64,000 bases of DNA from Rossellomorea aquimaris (lineage in GTDB: Bacteria > Bacillota > Bacilli > Bacillales > Bacillaceae_B), in contig NZ_JXZC01000005.1 of NCBI RefSeq assembly GCF_000935355.1, positions 181,278 to 245,277 on the forward strand. Reading direction: 5' to 3'. How positions within the stretch are numbered: position 1 is the first letter of the stretch; the number at the start of each line of letters is the position of its first letter. Shown here piece by piece: positions 1 to 8,339 of this stretch. The notes below the pieces were generated by a model that had not been told where the DNA came from, searched no databases, and saw nothing but the letters and a program-made list of their open reading frames with translations. The position numbers and the translations under genes are program-made.

Positions 1-27
1 GGCACACGTCTGTGCCCTTTTCTACAA

Positions 28-1104
28 TCATTCCTTGGCCCTGAATACTTGCAGCCGGTTATTCTGAAGTTCTGCCACAAAGATATCTCCATTTTGATTC
101 ACCGCGACATCGTGGGGAACCTTCATTTCCCCGGCTTTTGATCCCCACTTTCCAAATCGGTCGATGATTTCACCATTCTTATTTACTATCACTACTTGAT
201 GTGATCCTCTTCCTGTGTTTGGATAAAGTGCATCACCGCCATCTACCAGATACACGTTTCCATCATTCCCTACTTCCACACCGAAGGGACGACCTATTTC
301 CTTCTGTTCCCACTCATCCAGGAATTCCCCATCCTTGTTCAACACCTGAACTCGTGCGTTGTTTCTATCTGCCACAAACAAGTTCCCTTTCTGATCATGA
401 GAAATTCCATGAGGAAGGTTAAATTCACCCGTACCGTTCCCTAGGTCATTTTTCTCCCAAAGGAAATTTCCATCAGAATCAAATTTCACAATCCTTCTAT
501 TACGGTAACCATCGCTTACGGCGAATGAACCATCTTCCATGACAGTAACATCCGTAGGGCGGGCAAATGTGAACTTAGTCATCCCGGTTGGAAGATTGGG
601 AAGGACATTCCTTATCCGCAAAGCAGCCTCCATATAAAATGGATAGTCATCTCCAAATGTGGCCAGTAAGTGACCATCAGGTGTAAACTTGTACACCTTG
701 TTCAGCGTTATATCCGTGATCCAAACATTATCTTCATCATCGATTTCCAAGCCATGAGGGGATGCAAACATATTCTTCCCCCAACGGTCTTTCACCTCTT
801 TTGTTTCCCCGTCAATCACAATGAGGGCAGGTTCCTGTATTAAGCTTTCTCCACCATATTCCGAACTTCCCCGATGTAAATAGAAGATATCTCCTTTACT
901 ATCGACGGCTACTCCACTGGCTTCCCCTGCCATTTCTTTATCTTCCTCTGTCAGCGGCCAAAGAATTTCAGGTTTATAATCCTTTGACTGTTTTGCTTCA
1001 GGGACTTCCTTATACACTGTATCACTTCCTCCACGACTGAACCATGCTATCAAAGCTCCCAAAATAAGGAGGATACCTATCACTAATAGAATATTCTTTC
1101 GCAT
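28..1104 (-). CDS. NHL-repeat protein resembling peptidyl-alpha-hydroxyglycine alpha-amidating lyase
   Basis: 358 residues. An N-terminal hydrophobic segment (about residues 5-22) looks like a signal anchor, so the rest probably faces outward. The remainder is a run of NHL blades (repeated G-x-V/I-x-D...G-N-x-F/W-V-A-D patterns), as in six-bladed propellers. Three motifs recall the zinc-binding histidines of the amidating lyase PAL: SPHGLEI with VWITD, NLPHGIS, and VPHDVAV. The family cleaves peptidyl-alpha-hydroxyglycine, but many bacterial members have no known substrate and no hydroxylating partner is visible here. It could equally be a structural or binding propeller. It stands alone, separated from the upstream operon by a gap with a 20-nt repeat array. 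The propeller fold is confident; the enzymatic role is not. Confidence 0.75.
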   Translation of the reverse strand: MRKNILLVIGILLILGALIAWFSRGGSDTVYKEVPEAKQSKDYKPEILWPLTEEDKEMAGEASGVAVDSKGDIFYLHRGSSEYGGESLIQEPALIVIDGETKEVKDRWGKNMFASPHGLEIDDEDNVWITDITLNKVYKFTPDGHLLATFGDDYPFYMEAALRIRNVLPNLPTGMTKFTFARPTDVTVMEDGSFAVSDGYRNRRIVKFDSDGNFLWEKNDLGNGTGEFNLPHGISHDQKGNLFVADRNNARVQVLNKDGEFLDEWEQKEIGRPFGVEVGNDGNVYLVDGGDALYPNTGRGSHQVVIVNKNGEIIDRFGKWGSKAGEMKVPHDVAVNQNGDIFVAELQNNRLQVFRAKE

Positions 1105-1310
1105 TACAACTCAACTCCATATGTTTGTTTATTCTTTATGATTGCTGATATGAATGTAACATATGCTGGATGGAAGTTGCCTCTGACCTGTGACATAAAA
1201 TATATCAGTCTGGAGACCTATGGTGTGTATTGTCTTTTTTTAGCTGGAAAGAATTCTTAACGGTTGAATGGGGACGGATTTGGGGCAGTTAATTCAGAGG
1301 AGGCTTCCCT

Positions 1311-1430
1311 TTGCGTGAGAATTGATCCTGAATGGCCGTTTTCAATCCTGATTTGGGATTATTAATCCTGTTTCAGATTTATTATTCCTAGAGAGGATTT
1401 ATTGATCCTTTTTTTTAAAAAATTGATTCG
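1311..1430. repeat. 20-nt phased intergenic array, core ATCCTG
   Basis: Five units in exact 20-nt register: ATCCTG ends at 1330, 1350 and 1370, then variants CCTA at 1390 and CCTT at 1410, with a decayed ATTGATTC unit after that. The other half of each unit varies (such as TTTGGGATTATT). It fills the gap beyond the terminator of the YhgE-like gene and upstream of the NHL gene. The rest of 1105-1550 holds no gene that I can see. Confidence 0.7.
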
Positions 1431-1550
1431 CCTTGTCGAGTTTTCTTTAGAGATGCAGGTAAGGATACGTTACATATAAATCATCTGATTCATTTCAAGC
1501 TTCCAAAGAGGTGGAATATTTAATGAGGTGATACTGAGAATTTTGAGAGC

Positions 1551-1599
1551 CAAAAAAATGACACAAAAGTGGCTCTTACCCAACCACTTTTGCGTCATT
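1551..1599 (-). terminator. Intrinsic terminator of the MMPL/YhgE-like operon
   Basis: Stem arms at 1557-1572 and 1584-1599 (16 bp with one G-U pair), followed on the minus strand by a run of seven T, just past the stop codon of the YhgE-like gene. Confidence 0.9.
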
Positions 1600-1616
1600 C
1601 ATCAAATACTTTCAGG

Positions 1617-3407
1617 TTACTTAAACAAATCCATCAACAACTCCCAGAACCCTTTCTCTTTCTTCGGCTCTGCTTTCTTCGTTTCCTGTTCCTCTTTTTC
1701 GATGCTTTCGGTCTTGATCACAAATTGCACGGAAGACACTTTTTCGTTCTTGGAGGATACGAAGGAGACCGGTTTGAAATCGGACTTATCATATTCAGCC
1801 AACATCTTATTGATTTCCTCTTGCATTTTGTCAGGAAGGTTTTTCGTTTCCTGATGCAATTCGCTCGTTCCACTGTGAAGATCTGCGACTCCACCTTCTA
1901 ATTCGTTGGTTCCTCCAGCCAGTTCGGCAATGCCTGAATGAAGCTTCCCGTAAGAAGTGGATAACTGACCCACGCCTTCTGTATAGCGTACCAATCCGGA
2001 GTGGAAGTCGCCGTAGTTGGCGGACAGTTCACCCAGTCCTTTTTGCAGCTGAGCAAACCCGCTCATATCCGTTTCTTTCAATGATGCAGACAGATTATTC
2101 GAGATGGACGTCAGCTGTCCGCTCATCTCGTTGACGGAACCGCTCACCTGATTCAAGGTCGGTTCCACGGCAGCGAAGGCTTCCTTGACGCTTGCATAGG
2201 TGCCCTTCACTTTTTGCGCAGCTTGATGTGACTCCACCAGTTTATCCACTACCTGGGGGTCCGCTCCGCTTTCATATAATGCAGCAATCTCTTCTTCCGA
2301 AAGCTCGGAAGCGGGGATTCCCGCCATCGCATCGTCCAATGCAGCGTAGGCTGAAGAATAGTTCTTCTGCAGGGTCGATAACCCATTCGCTGCTTGTGTC
2401 AGGCCATCTGCCAATTGGGTCAAACCAGCCGGCAACTCGTTCAAAGCTGATAAATCCATTTCAGCAGGATTCGCAGCCAGTGACTGATTGATGGTTCGCA
2501 GTGCATCGCCGATAGAATTCGAGGCTCCGATAATTTGAGACGAAGAACCGTTCAATTCACTGATGCCATTTTTATATTGAGCCGAACCATCACGCAGGCT
2601 CGCTGCCCCATTGTTCAATTGGGACACACCATTTTTCAGGTCGGCCACCCCGGTATTTAGCTTGCCGATGGCACCAGATAGCTCCGACATGTCATCCGTC
2701 ATATTTTCTGTTCCCGTCGTATCGATTGGGAGTGTGGAAGGGACCGCGGCGATTTGAACTCCATCGAACTCAAAGTCCGCTACATCCGCTTCCACGCTTA
2801 GCTTTTTCTCTTTTCCAGGCATGACGGTAAAGGTGATTTGCTTATTCTTCCCAGCATTCGCCACCATTCCGTCTGCCGCTTCGATGTTCTCATACGCATT
2901 CGGCAGGTTCAGGGAAACCTGCAATAAATAATTCTCATAAAATACAGTACCTGCATTCTTATTTTCAGCAGTATCGATGTTGATTTCAAGATGTCCGCTT
3001 TTCCCCGCAAGTTGTGATGGATCGATTTTCTTCCCATCCAAGCTATACGATACCGTCACATCCCATGGTAACTTTTTATCTTCTTTCATGTTTCCTTGAT
3101 ACGTGAACTTTCCTTCAGGGGCATCCATTTCAACCTTCTGCCCCTCCAGCTCAAGCTTCTTCAAATCCGTCAGATTCTTGACGCTGCTGAATTCTCCGTA
3201 ATCGAGGACCTTTCCGGCACGAGCTACCTCGAAGGTATTCACGACATAGATCGAATCCAGGTCTCCAGCTGCATTCAGTGTCGCGTACACGACTTCATCC
3301 TTCGAAGTGACCTTTCCTTCCGTTGCCGCCTGGGCCGGTACACTAAGAAATGAAGGCAAGAATAGCATCAATGCGAGTGCAGAGTAACGTAATTGTTTTT
3401 TTCTCAT
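1617..3407 (-). CDS. YhgE/Pip-like secreted repeat protein, partner of the MMPL transporter
   Basis: 596 residues from the chosen start. A signal peptide (basic start, hydrophobic stretch, VPAQA-A cleavage-like site) is followed by a beta-rich domain. A long helical region then carries repeated glycine-containing heptads such as L-x-x-G-x-x-x-L (TGVADLKNGVSQLNNGAASL and later copies), as in YhgE/Pip and phage-infection-protein-like exporter partners. It ends with a charged EPKKEKGFWELL segment. Three ATG codons lie in tandem at 3413-3405; the AGGAG ribosome site is only 2 nt from the first and 8 nt from the third, so the third is preferred. The first ATG overlaps the MMPL stop as ATGA, so the genes are translationally coupled. 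Probably an extracytoplasmic partner of the transporter. No substrate is known. Confidence 0.75.
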   Translation of the reverse strand: MRKKQLRYSALALMLFLPSFLSVPAQAATEGKVTSKDEVVYATLNAAGDLDSIYVVNTFEVARAGKVLDYGEFSSVKNLTDLKKLELEGQKVEMDAPEGKFTYQGNMKEDKKLPWDVTVSYSLDGKKIDPSQLAGKSGHLEINIDTAENKNAGTVFYENYLLQVSLNLPNAYENIEAADGMVANAGKNKQITFTVMPGKEKKLSVEADVADFEFDGVQIAAVPSTLPIDTTGTENMTDDMSELSGAIGKLNTGVADLKNGVSQLNNGAASLRDGSAQYKNGISELNGSSSQIIGASNSIGDALRTINQSLAANPAEMDLSALNELPAGLTQLADGLTQAANGLSTLQKNYSSAYAALDDAMAGIPASELSEEEIAALYESGADPQVVDKLVESHQAAQKVKGTYASVKEAFAAVEPTLNQVSGSVNEMSGQLTSISNNLSASLKETDMSGFAQLQKGLGELSANYGDFHSGLVRYTEGVGQLSTSYGKLHSGIAELAGGTNELEGGVADLHSGTSELHQETKNLPDKMQEEINKMLAEYDKSDFKPVSFVSSKNEKVSSVQFVIKTESIEKEEQETKKAEPKKEKGFWELLMDLFK

Positions 3408-3409
3408 CA

Positions 3410-5467
3410 TCATTTCTCCTCATAATAATGTGATTTATAGGTTGTTTTCTTGATTAATTTATCAAATACCAAGAGCATCGCCGGCAGGACAAAGAGGACC
3501 ATGATAAAGGCAAGCAGGGCCCCCCTGCCCATCAATAGACCGATGGATCCAACGATCGGATTGGACGAGGTGATCCACAAAATAAAGCCGACACTCGAAA
3601 GGATCGCTGCCGAAATCGAAATCGAGAATGTCTTCTCATCCAGGGTTCTCACCATTGCTTCTTTCGCTGGCATTTCCTTGCGATAATGGGTATAGGCCTC
3701 TGTGAATAAAATCCCATAATCGACCGTCGCCGCAAGCTGTACCGTACTGATGATCAAGTATCCTACAAACACGAGTGGTGTATTCGTGAAATATGGAATC
3801 GACAAATTGATCCATACGGCCGCTTCAATCGTGATGAGCAATACTACCGGAATCGTAATCGATTTAAAGCTGAACAGGAGCACAAGGGCAATCGTCACGA
3901 CCGTCAGCACATTCACGACCACATTATCCTTGTTGACGGTATTCTTGATGTCATAAAGCGTCACGCTCTCCCCAAGTGCCAGGGCTTTATCTCCATAGTA
4001 ATCCGCCGCCGCTTTTTCCACTTTCTCTACGATGGAAAAAGGAATTTCACCTTCCGTACCCTGATTCGTGTTAATGACGATACGGCTGTAATTTTCAGAG
4101 TAGAATTCATCCGTGATTGATTTATCCAGGTAGTCAGGCGGGATCTCAGAACCAACCTGATTCACATACGCCATGACTCCTGTCACATAATCAAGTGCCT
4201 CGATATCCTCCACGAGTTCCTTTTCCTTTGCCACATCACCTTTAGGAACCAACAGAACGATGGGCGTCGTTTCCCCGAATGCCTCTTCCACCTTCTTAAA
4301 GTCACTTCCGACACGGGTGTTTTCCGGCTGCTCACCCGTCCCGTAAATAAATGAAGTATTCGTTTGCCCTAGGAAGGCTGGAACCAGAATCGCAAATACA
4401 AAGATCAGGCTCGGTACCTTCAGTTTCAGTACCTTGTTCCCGATCCCCGTGAAGCTCGGAACAAAGCTCTTATGCTTCGTCTTATCCATCCATTTATAGA
4501 AAACAAGCGTCAGTGCAGGCAGGAACACCATCACACTGATGAAGCTCAGGACGATCCCCTTCACGAGATTCACCCCGAGATCAGAACCGATCTGAAACTC
4601 CATGAACGTAAGGGCGATAAACCCGAAGAATGTCGTTGCCGCACTTGCCGTGATTGCAGGGAACGACTTCTTCATCGCAAGCTTCATCGCTTCTTCCGGA
4701 TCATCCGTCACTTTCCGGTAATCAGAAAAGCTATGAAGCAGGAACACCGCGTAATCCAGTGACACTGCCAGCTGCAGGATCGGTGCAACCGACTGGGTGA
4801 CGAAGGAAACCTCCCCGAGGAAGATATTCGTCCCCAGGTTAATGAGAACCGATACCCCGATCGCCGTCAGGAAGAACAGTGGTTCAACCCATGAAGTTGT
4901 CGAGATGACTAGAATCAGGATGATGAGGGGTACCAGTAGCATCCCTGCATACATCGATTCACTACCCGCCATTTTCTGAGAACTGGCCGTATTGGCCGCA
5001 TCACCGGCAATCGCACCCTCACTGCCAATCAGCTCATAGATCTCATCGGTGATGCGGACCTCATCGCCGGTACGGACACTGATGGAAAACAGCGCATTCC
5101 GATCACTATAGTAATTCTCGACCGTCTCCTCGTCCGCCACTTCCAAAGGCGTCTTCAGATCGACCATATCATCCAGCCACATCACGTCCGAAACACCGTC
5201 TATGGCTTCCAGCTTTTCTTTATAGGCGAGTGCCTCCTGTATCGACACATCGGGCACCATGACCCGCGTATCGGGAACGTCACCCGTGAACTCCTTTTCC
5301 ATGATGTCCATCGCCTGAGTCGACTGGGCATCATCTGGCAAGTAATCGACCATATTATAATTGACCTTCACAAAAAACTGCGCCACCGTCGACAGAAGCG
5401 TCACCAATATAAACGTCATCAATACAGCCTTCTTATGCTTTATGATCCATGCTGCTATATTTATCAT
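3410..5467 (-). CDS. MMPL-family RND transporter
   Basis: 685 residues, about twelve membrane segments in the usual RND plan: one helix at residues 11-31, a large extracytoplasmic loop, five more helices (about 175-325), then a second copy of the pattern. The segment ILQLAVSLDYAVFLLHSF matches the proton-relay helix of MMPL proteins, where the aspartate is essential, and VQLAATVDYGILFTEAY is its counterpart in the second half. The family exports lipids, fatty acids or hydrophobic drugs. The divergent TetR gene and the coupled YhgE-like protein form an efflux module often seen in Firmicutes. The promoter overlaps a TetR-type operator. Family confident; substrate unknown. Confidence 0.88.
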   Translation of the reverse strand: MINIAAWIIKHKKAVLMTFILVTLLSTVAQFFVKVNYNMVDYLPDDAQSTQAMDIMEKEFTGDVPDTRVMVPDVSIQEALAYKEKLEAIDGVSDVMWLDDMVDLKTPLEVADEETVENYYSDRNALFSISVRTGDEVRITDEIYELIGSEGAIAGDAANTASSQKMAGSESMYAGMLLVPLIILILVISTTSWVEPLFFLTAIGVSVLINLGTNIFLGEVSFVTQSVAPILQLAVSLDYAVFLLHSFSDYRKVTDDPEEAMKLAMKKSFPAITASAATTFFGFIALTFMEFQIGSDLGVNLVKGIVLSFISVMVFLPALTLVFYKWMDKTKHKSFVPSFTGIGNKVLKLKVPSLIFVFAILVPAFLGQTNTSFIYGTGEQPENTRVGSDFKKVEEAFGETTPIVLLVPKGDVAKEKELVEDIEALDYVTGVMAYVNQVGSEIPPDYLDKSITDEFYSENYSRIVINTNQGTEGEIPFSIVEKVEKAAADYYGDKALALGESVTLYDIKNTVNKDNVVVNVLTVVTIALVLLFSFKSITIPVVLLITIEAAVWINLSIPYFTNTPLVFVGYLIISTVQLAATVDYGILFTEAYTHYRKEMPAKEAMVRTLDEKTFSISISAAILSSVGFILWITSSNPIVGSIGLLMGRGALLAFIMVLFVLPAMLLVFDKLIKKTTYKSHYYEEK

Positions 5468-5507
5468 TTCTCAACCTCACTTGTATCTCACACATTTTCA
5501 CCTTATC

Positions 5508-5537
5508 ATTATAATAAACACCGTGTTGGATATTCAA
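5508..5537 (-). promoter_or_regulatory. Promoter of the MMPL/YhgE-like operon
   Basis: Minus strand -35 TTGAAT (5532-5537) and -10 TATAAT (5508-5513) with an 18-bp spacer. The -35 lies inside the first operator-like palindrome. Confidence 0.75.
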
Positions 5538-5600
5538 CGGACAGTTGCATAAGGAATGTTCAATACTCAACACATCACTCACGTGTGTTGGATAACTCAG
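5525..5600. promoter_or_regulatory. Three operator-like sites between TetR gene and MMPL operon
   Basis: GTTGGATATTCAAC (5525-5538, a near-perfect palindrome), GTTCAATACTCAAC (5558-5571) and GTTGGATAACTCAG (5587-5600) share GTTGRATA/CTCAAC half sites. Spacing is 33 and 29 bp. They are the likely binding sites of the divergent TetR protein; the first covers the -35 of the exporter operon. Confidence 0.6.
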
Positions 5601-5626
5601 AAAAAGCAGGAAAGGAACGCTGATCG

Positions 5627-6193
5627 TTGAACTCAAAAATGGACAGACGAAAAAAATATACACGCATGGTTTTAAAGGACAGCCTGTTAAAACTACTGCA
5701 GGATAAGTCAATTTCAAGCATCACCATCAAAGAAATATGCGAAACGGCGGACATCAACCGATCCACTTATTATGCCCACTACTCAAACCAGTACGAACTG
5801 CTCGAAGCAATCGAAGAAGAATTCATCGAGGACCTGACCATCACACTTGGTCAGTACAACTTTTCAAAAGAAGAAGAAGCCCTGCAAATGACCGAAAAAC
5901 TATTTGAATACATCGCCGACAAAAGCGACATCTGCGAGGCCCTTCTCAGCGAGAACAGCGATATGTACTTCCTCAAAAAAGGCATGATCATCACCCACGA
6001 ATTCATCTTCAAAAACTGGATCACCGATAGCAGGCTGGATCAAGAAACCTATGAATACATCAATATGTTCATGGTGAGCGGAAGTATTCATGTCATCAAA
6101 AACTGGGTGGAGAATGGGATGGATAAGACCCCTGAAGAGATGGCGGGGATCTTGCACCGGTTTATTAATCGGGGGTTGTCGGGGGTTAGGTAG
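5627..6193 (+). CDS. TetR/AcrR-family regulator, likely repressor of the divergent MMPL operon
   Basis: 188 residues. The N-terminal helix-turn-helix (about residues 10-55) has the TetR core: LLKLLQDKSISSITIKEIC followed by the recognition helix INRSTYYAHYSNQYEL. The C-terminal ligand domain (60-188) is of the TetR_C type found in regulators of MMPL and phage-infection-like exporters. Translation probably starts at TTG 5627, since AAGGA lies 10 nt before it, whereas the first ATG (5639) is too far away. It is divergent from the exporter, with three operator-like sites in between. Ligand unknown. Confidence 0.85.
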   Translation: MNSKMDRRKKYTRMVLKDSLLKLLQDKSISSITIKEICETADINRSTYYAHYSNQYELLEAIEEEFIEDLTITLGQYNFSKEEEALQMTEKLFEYIADKSDICEALLSENSDMYFLKKGMIITHEFIFKNWITDSRLDQETYEYINMFMVSGSIHVIKNWVENGMDKTPEEMAGILHRFINRGLSGVR

Positions 6194-6272
6194 GTTTCCA
6201 GAACAAGGTTTATAACTCGATCGTAAAGCACATTGATTGAAACAACAAAGCAGTCACCAGCGGAAGTAAAAA

Positions 6273-6316
6273 GATGCCTGACACGTTTATTCTTAAACGT
6301 ATCAGGCATCTTTTTT
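6273..6316 (+). terminator. Terminator of the TetR gene
   Basis: Arms 6273-6289 and 6294-6310 (about 16 bp with one mismatch), then TTTTTT. Confidence 0.9.
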
Positions 6317-6560
6317 GAGCACTTTCGAATCTGAGGCTTTAAGAATTTGCCTGACGCGAAATTGAGTGTCCCATTCCTTACTTCTTACATCCTATTAAAA
6401 TGGTGCGATAAACTAGAAATAGGTACTAGTAATCAATCCCTTACCATTCTATTTCTATCCTCTATTTTGTTTTTTCCCATTAATATTCATTGAACTAGAG
6501 CTTATTTAGTCTATATCACCAATGCACTTGTCCAACCGAAAACTAGTAAAGGTACATAAG
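6317..6560. other. Gene-free gap before the P-domain gene
   Basis: No ORF of note. It contains an inverted repeat TAGAAATAG (6414-6422) with CTATTTCTA (6449-6457) around a 26-nt loop. Otherwise A/T-rich. Confidence 0.5.
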
Positions 6561-6575
6561 ATATCTTGTCTTGAA
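6521..6575 (+). promoter_or_regulatory. Sigma-K-like promoter upstream of the P-domain gene
   Basis: CATAAGATA fits the sigma-K -10 pattern CATAnnnTA exactly, with an AACC (-35-like AC) about 17 nt upstream. A sporulation, mother-cell promoter is inferred from the match alone. Confidence 0.4.
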
Positions 6576-6611
6576 TAAAAGACAAATACATTTTAATAGG
6601 AGGCTATATTA

Positions 6612-7610
6612 ATGGCTTGTGAACCTTGTAATCAGTTAGTAGGTTTTTGTTGTACTTTTGTTGTACCAGAAGGATTCACCCCTGTACAGAATCCCGATGA
6701 GAGCTTTAATTATTCTGTAGCTTTTAACACGGATTGCTTGTTCTGTAACACTGAAACTTGTGAAACAGAATTGACTATCCCTAACCCATGTCCCCCAAAT
6801 GCACCTTTGCTATGCCCAGTTACACTCAACCGGCTTGTGGCACAGGGGTCTATTCGGTATATTGCGTCCCTGGAAGTGATGGATAGCCAAGGAAATATCA
6901 GTCACATTTGCTGTCATGGGGAAAGTTGTGTAGACAATATTCTTTTATACACATGTGAAGGTGAAAATCCTTGCGAAGGTTTTGATCTGACTAATATCGA
7001 TGTAGTGAATCAAACTGTAGAATCGGCTAATTGTACAAACGCATGCGACACAATTTTAACGTTTAGCGGCGATTTTGATTTCTGTGTTCCATCAACTGCT
7101 ACCTTTAGTAACACTGGGACCATTACTATTCCTGGCGGCGGAGGCACATCGGGTCCAGCTGATCCTTATCCATCTGTCATTAATGTTGCTGGCTTGGACG
7201 GAACCATTACTAAAGTAACTGCTACCCTTAATGGATTTTCCCATACTTTCCCTCTTGATGTCGATGTGATGCTTGTAGCACCGGATGGAACAACGAATAC
7301 CCTTCTTATGTCGGACCCTGATTCTGGTTCAGGTGTTACAAACCTTACTTTGACATTTGACGATGCGGCAGTAAACCCAGTTCCATGCGGCGGTATTCTT
7401 ACTTCCGGCACTTACCAACCTACCGATTGCGCTGGATTCGTTGACACTTTCCCGGCACCTGCTCCAGTACCGAATGCTGTTGTTGCACTAAGCAACTTTA
7501 ATGGTTTAAACCCGAATGGCACATGGAGTTTGTTTGTTGTAGACAATGCAGGTATTGATGCAGGTTCCATCTCTAACGGTTGGTCTATCACAATCACTAC
7601 AACCTGCTAA
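6612..7610 (+). CDS. Cysteine-rich protein with C-terminal proprotein-convertase P domain
   Basis: 332 residues, preceded by a strong AGGAGG site. The first 160 residues contain 17 cysteines, including CEPC, CC pairs and CxxC spacing, and there is no signal peptide. A short glycine-rich hinge (GGGGTSG) leads to residues 180-332, which read as a P/homoB jelly-roll domain: DLDVDV-type strand FPLDVDVMLVAPDGTTN and the closing NPNGTWSLFVVDNAGIDAGS with GWSITI. P domains normally follow subtilisin-like proteases; no protease domain is present here. A cysteine-rich, leaderless protein behind a sigma-K-like promoter suggests a spore-surface component cross-linked by disulfides, but this is inference. 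The N-terminal part matches no family I recognise. Confidence 0.7.
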   Translation: MACEPCNQLVGFCCTFVVPEGFTPVQNPDESFNYSVAFNTDCLFCNTETCETELTIPNPCPPNAPLLCPVTLNRLVAQGSIRYIASLEVMDSQGNISHICCHGESCVDNILLYTCEGENPCEGFDLTNIDVVNQTVESANCTNACDTILTFSGDFDFCVPSTATFSNTGTITIPGGGGTSGPADPYPSVINVAGLDGTITKVTATLNGFSHTFPLDVDVMLVAPDGTTNTLLMSDPDSGSGVTNLTLTFDDAAVNPVPCGGILTSGTYQPTDCAGFVDTFPAPAPVPNAVVALSNFNGLNPNGTWSLFVVDNAGIDAGSISNGWSITITTTC

Positions 7611-7647
7611 TAAAGAAATAAGTGAACCCTATTAAATCCTAAGAAGA

Positions 7648-7715
7648 AAAGAACAATAGGTTACTCAGGTATAAAGAGGTTTTTCTAATAACCTTTTTAT
7701 ACCTTGTTGTTCTTT
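7648..7715. other. Long nested stem-loop between P-domain gene and its neighbour
   Basis: Inner stem 7668-7681 with 7690-7703 (14 bp, one G-U); outer arms AAAGAACAA (7648-7656) and TTGTTCTTT (7707-7715). There is no clean U-run, so it may be a weak terminator or an mRNA-processing or stabilising structure between the two genes. Confidence 0.6.
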
Positions 7716-7744
7716 ATCACACAATAAGAAAGAAGGTATGCACT

Positions 7745-8167
7745 ATGAATGAACAATTGCCCCTTTCACCCAAGACACAATCAACTGAAGTGATTGTGGA
7801 AGTCCTAGCTTACAAGCGTCCAAAAAAGCGTCCATCCAGCTGCGGATGCAATAAGAGAACCCGACCATCAGTTTCTTCCAATATCATTAAAAGTAAACAA
7901 GTTCATACTTATCAAAATCCCAAGAAGATCGAGCAGGTTCAAAACGTACTTAACCCTCATTCATCAAACTCAAAACAAGTTAACTCTACTCTATTAGAAC
8001 CTGCACCAAAAGAAAAATCAGTTTTATTTACCGAGAAAAACTTGGTCTCCCATACAAATCAGCAAGAACCACAAAGAAATATTGAGAACCACAGTACTTT
8101 GAATAAGGTAAAAAGGTATTTTGACAAATTTTCCTTTTTCCGATGGCTAATGAAGCGAAATGATTGA
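7745..8167 (+). CDS. Small basic hypothetical protein downstream of the P-domain gene
   Basis: 140 residues, AAGAAGG site 7 nt before ATG. Strongly basic in the first half, with KRPKKRPSSCGCNKRTRPS around residue 30, which carries its only two cysteines (CGC). The middle is rich in N, Q, S and H. The C-terminus is an amphipathic aromatic-basic segment (KVKRYFDKFSFFRWLMKR). No membrane segment or known domain. Same strand as the cysteine-rich P-domain gene, with only a stem-loop between, and a weak sigma-K-like match (ACC and CACACAATA) upstream; the two may be expressed together during sporulation. Function unknown. Confidence 0.65.
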   Translation: MNEQLPLSPKTQSTEVIVEVLAYKRPKKRPSSCGCNKRTRPSVSSNIIKSKQVHTYQNPKKIEQVQNVLNPHSSNSKQVNSTLLEPAPKEKSVLFTEKNLVSHTNQQEPQRNIENHSTLNKVKRYFDKFSFFRWLMKRND

Positions 8168-8287
8168 TGTAGCCACGGTGACAATTCCATTGATTCCATG
8201 GAAAGTGCATCAGTTAAATCAACTTGTTGATTCCAAATCGAAACACCCAAAGTAATTTGGTATCTAAAAATACTATAATCAATACGA

Positions 8288-8329
8288 GGTCCTGCATCTA
8301 AAAAAACATTCCAGATGCAGGACCTTTTT
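8288..8329 (+). terminator. Terminator after the basic hypothetical gene
   Basis: Perfect 12-bp stem (8288-8299 with 8313-8324), 13-nt loop, then TTTTT. Confidence 0.9.
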
Positions 8330-8339
8330 AGTCATATGT

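Noticed and set aside
1528..1901. Two plus-strand frames over the end of the YhgE-like gene
   Set aside because: They start in or near the terminator and are shadows of the minus-strand gene.
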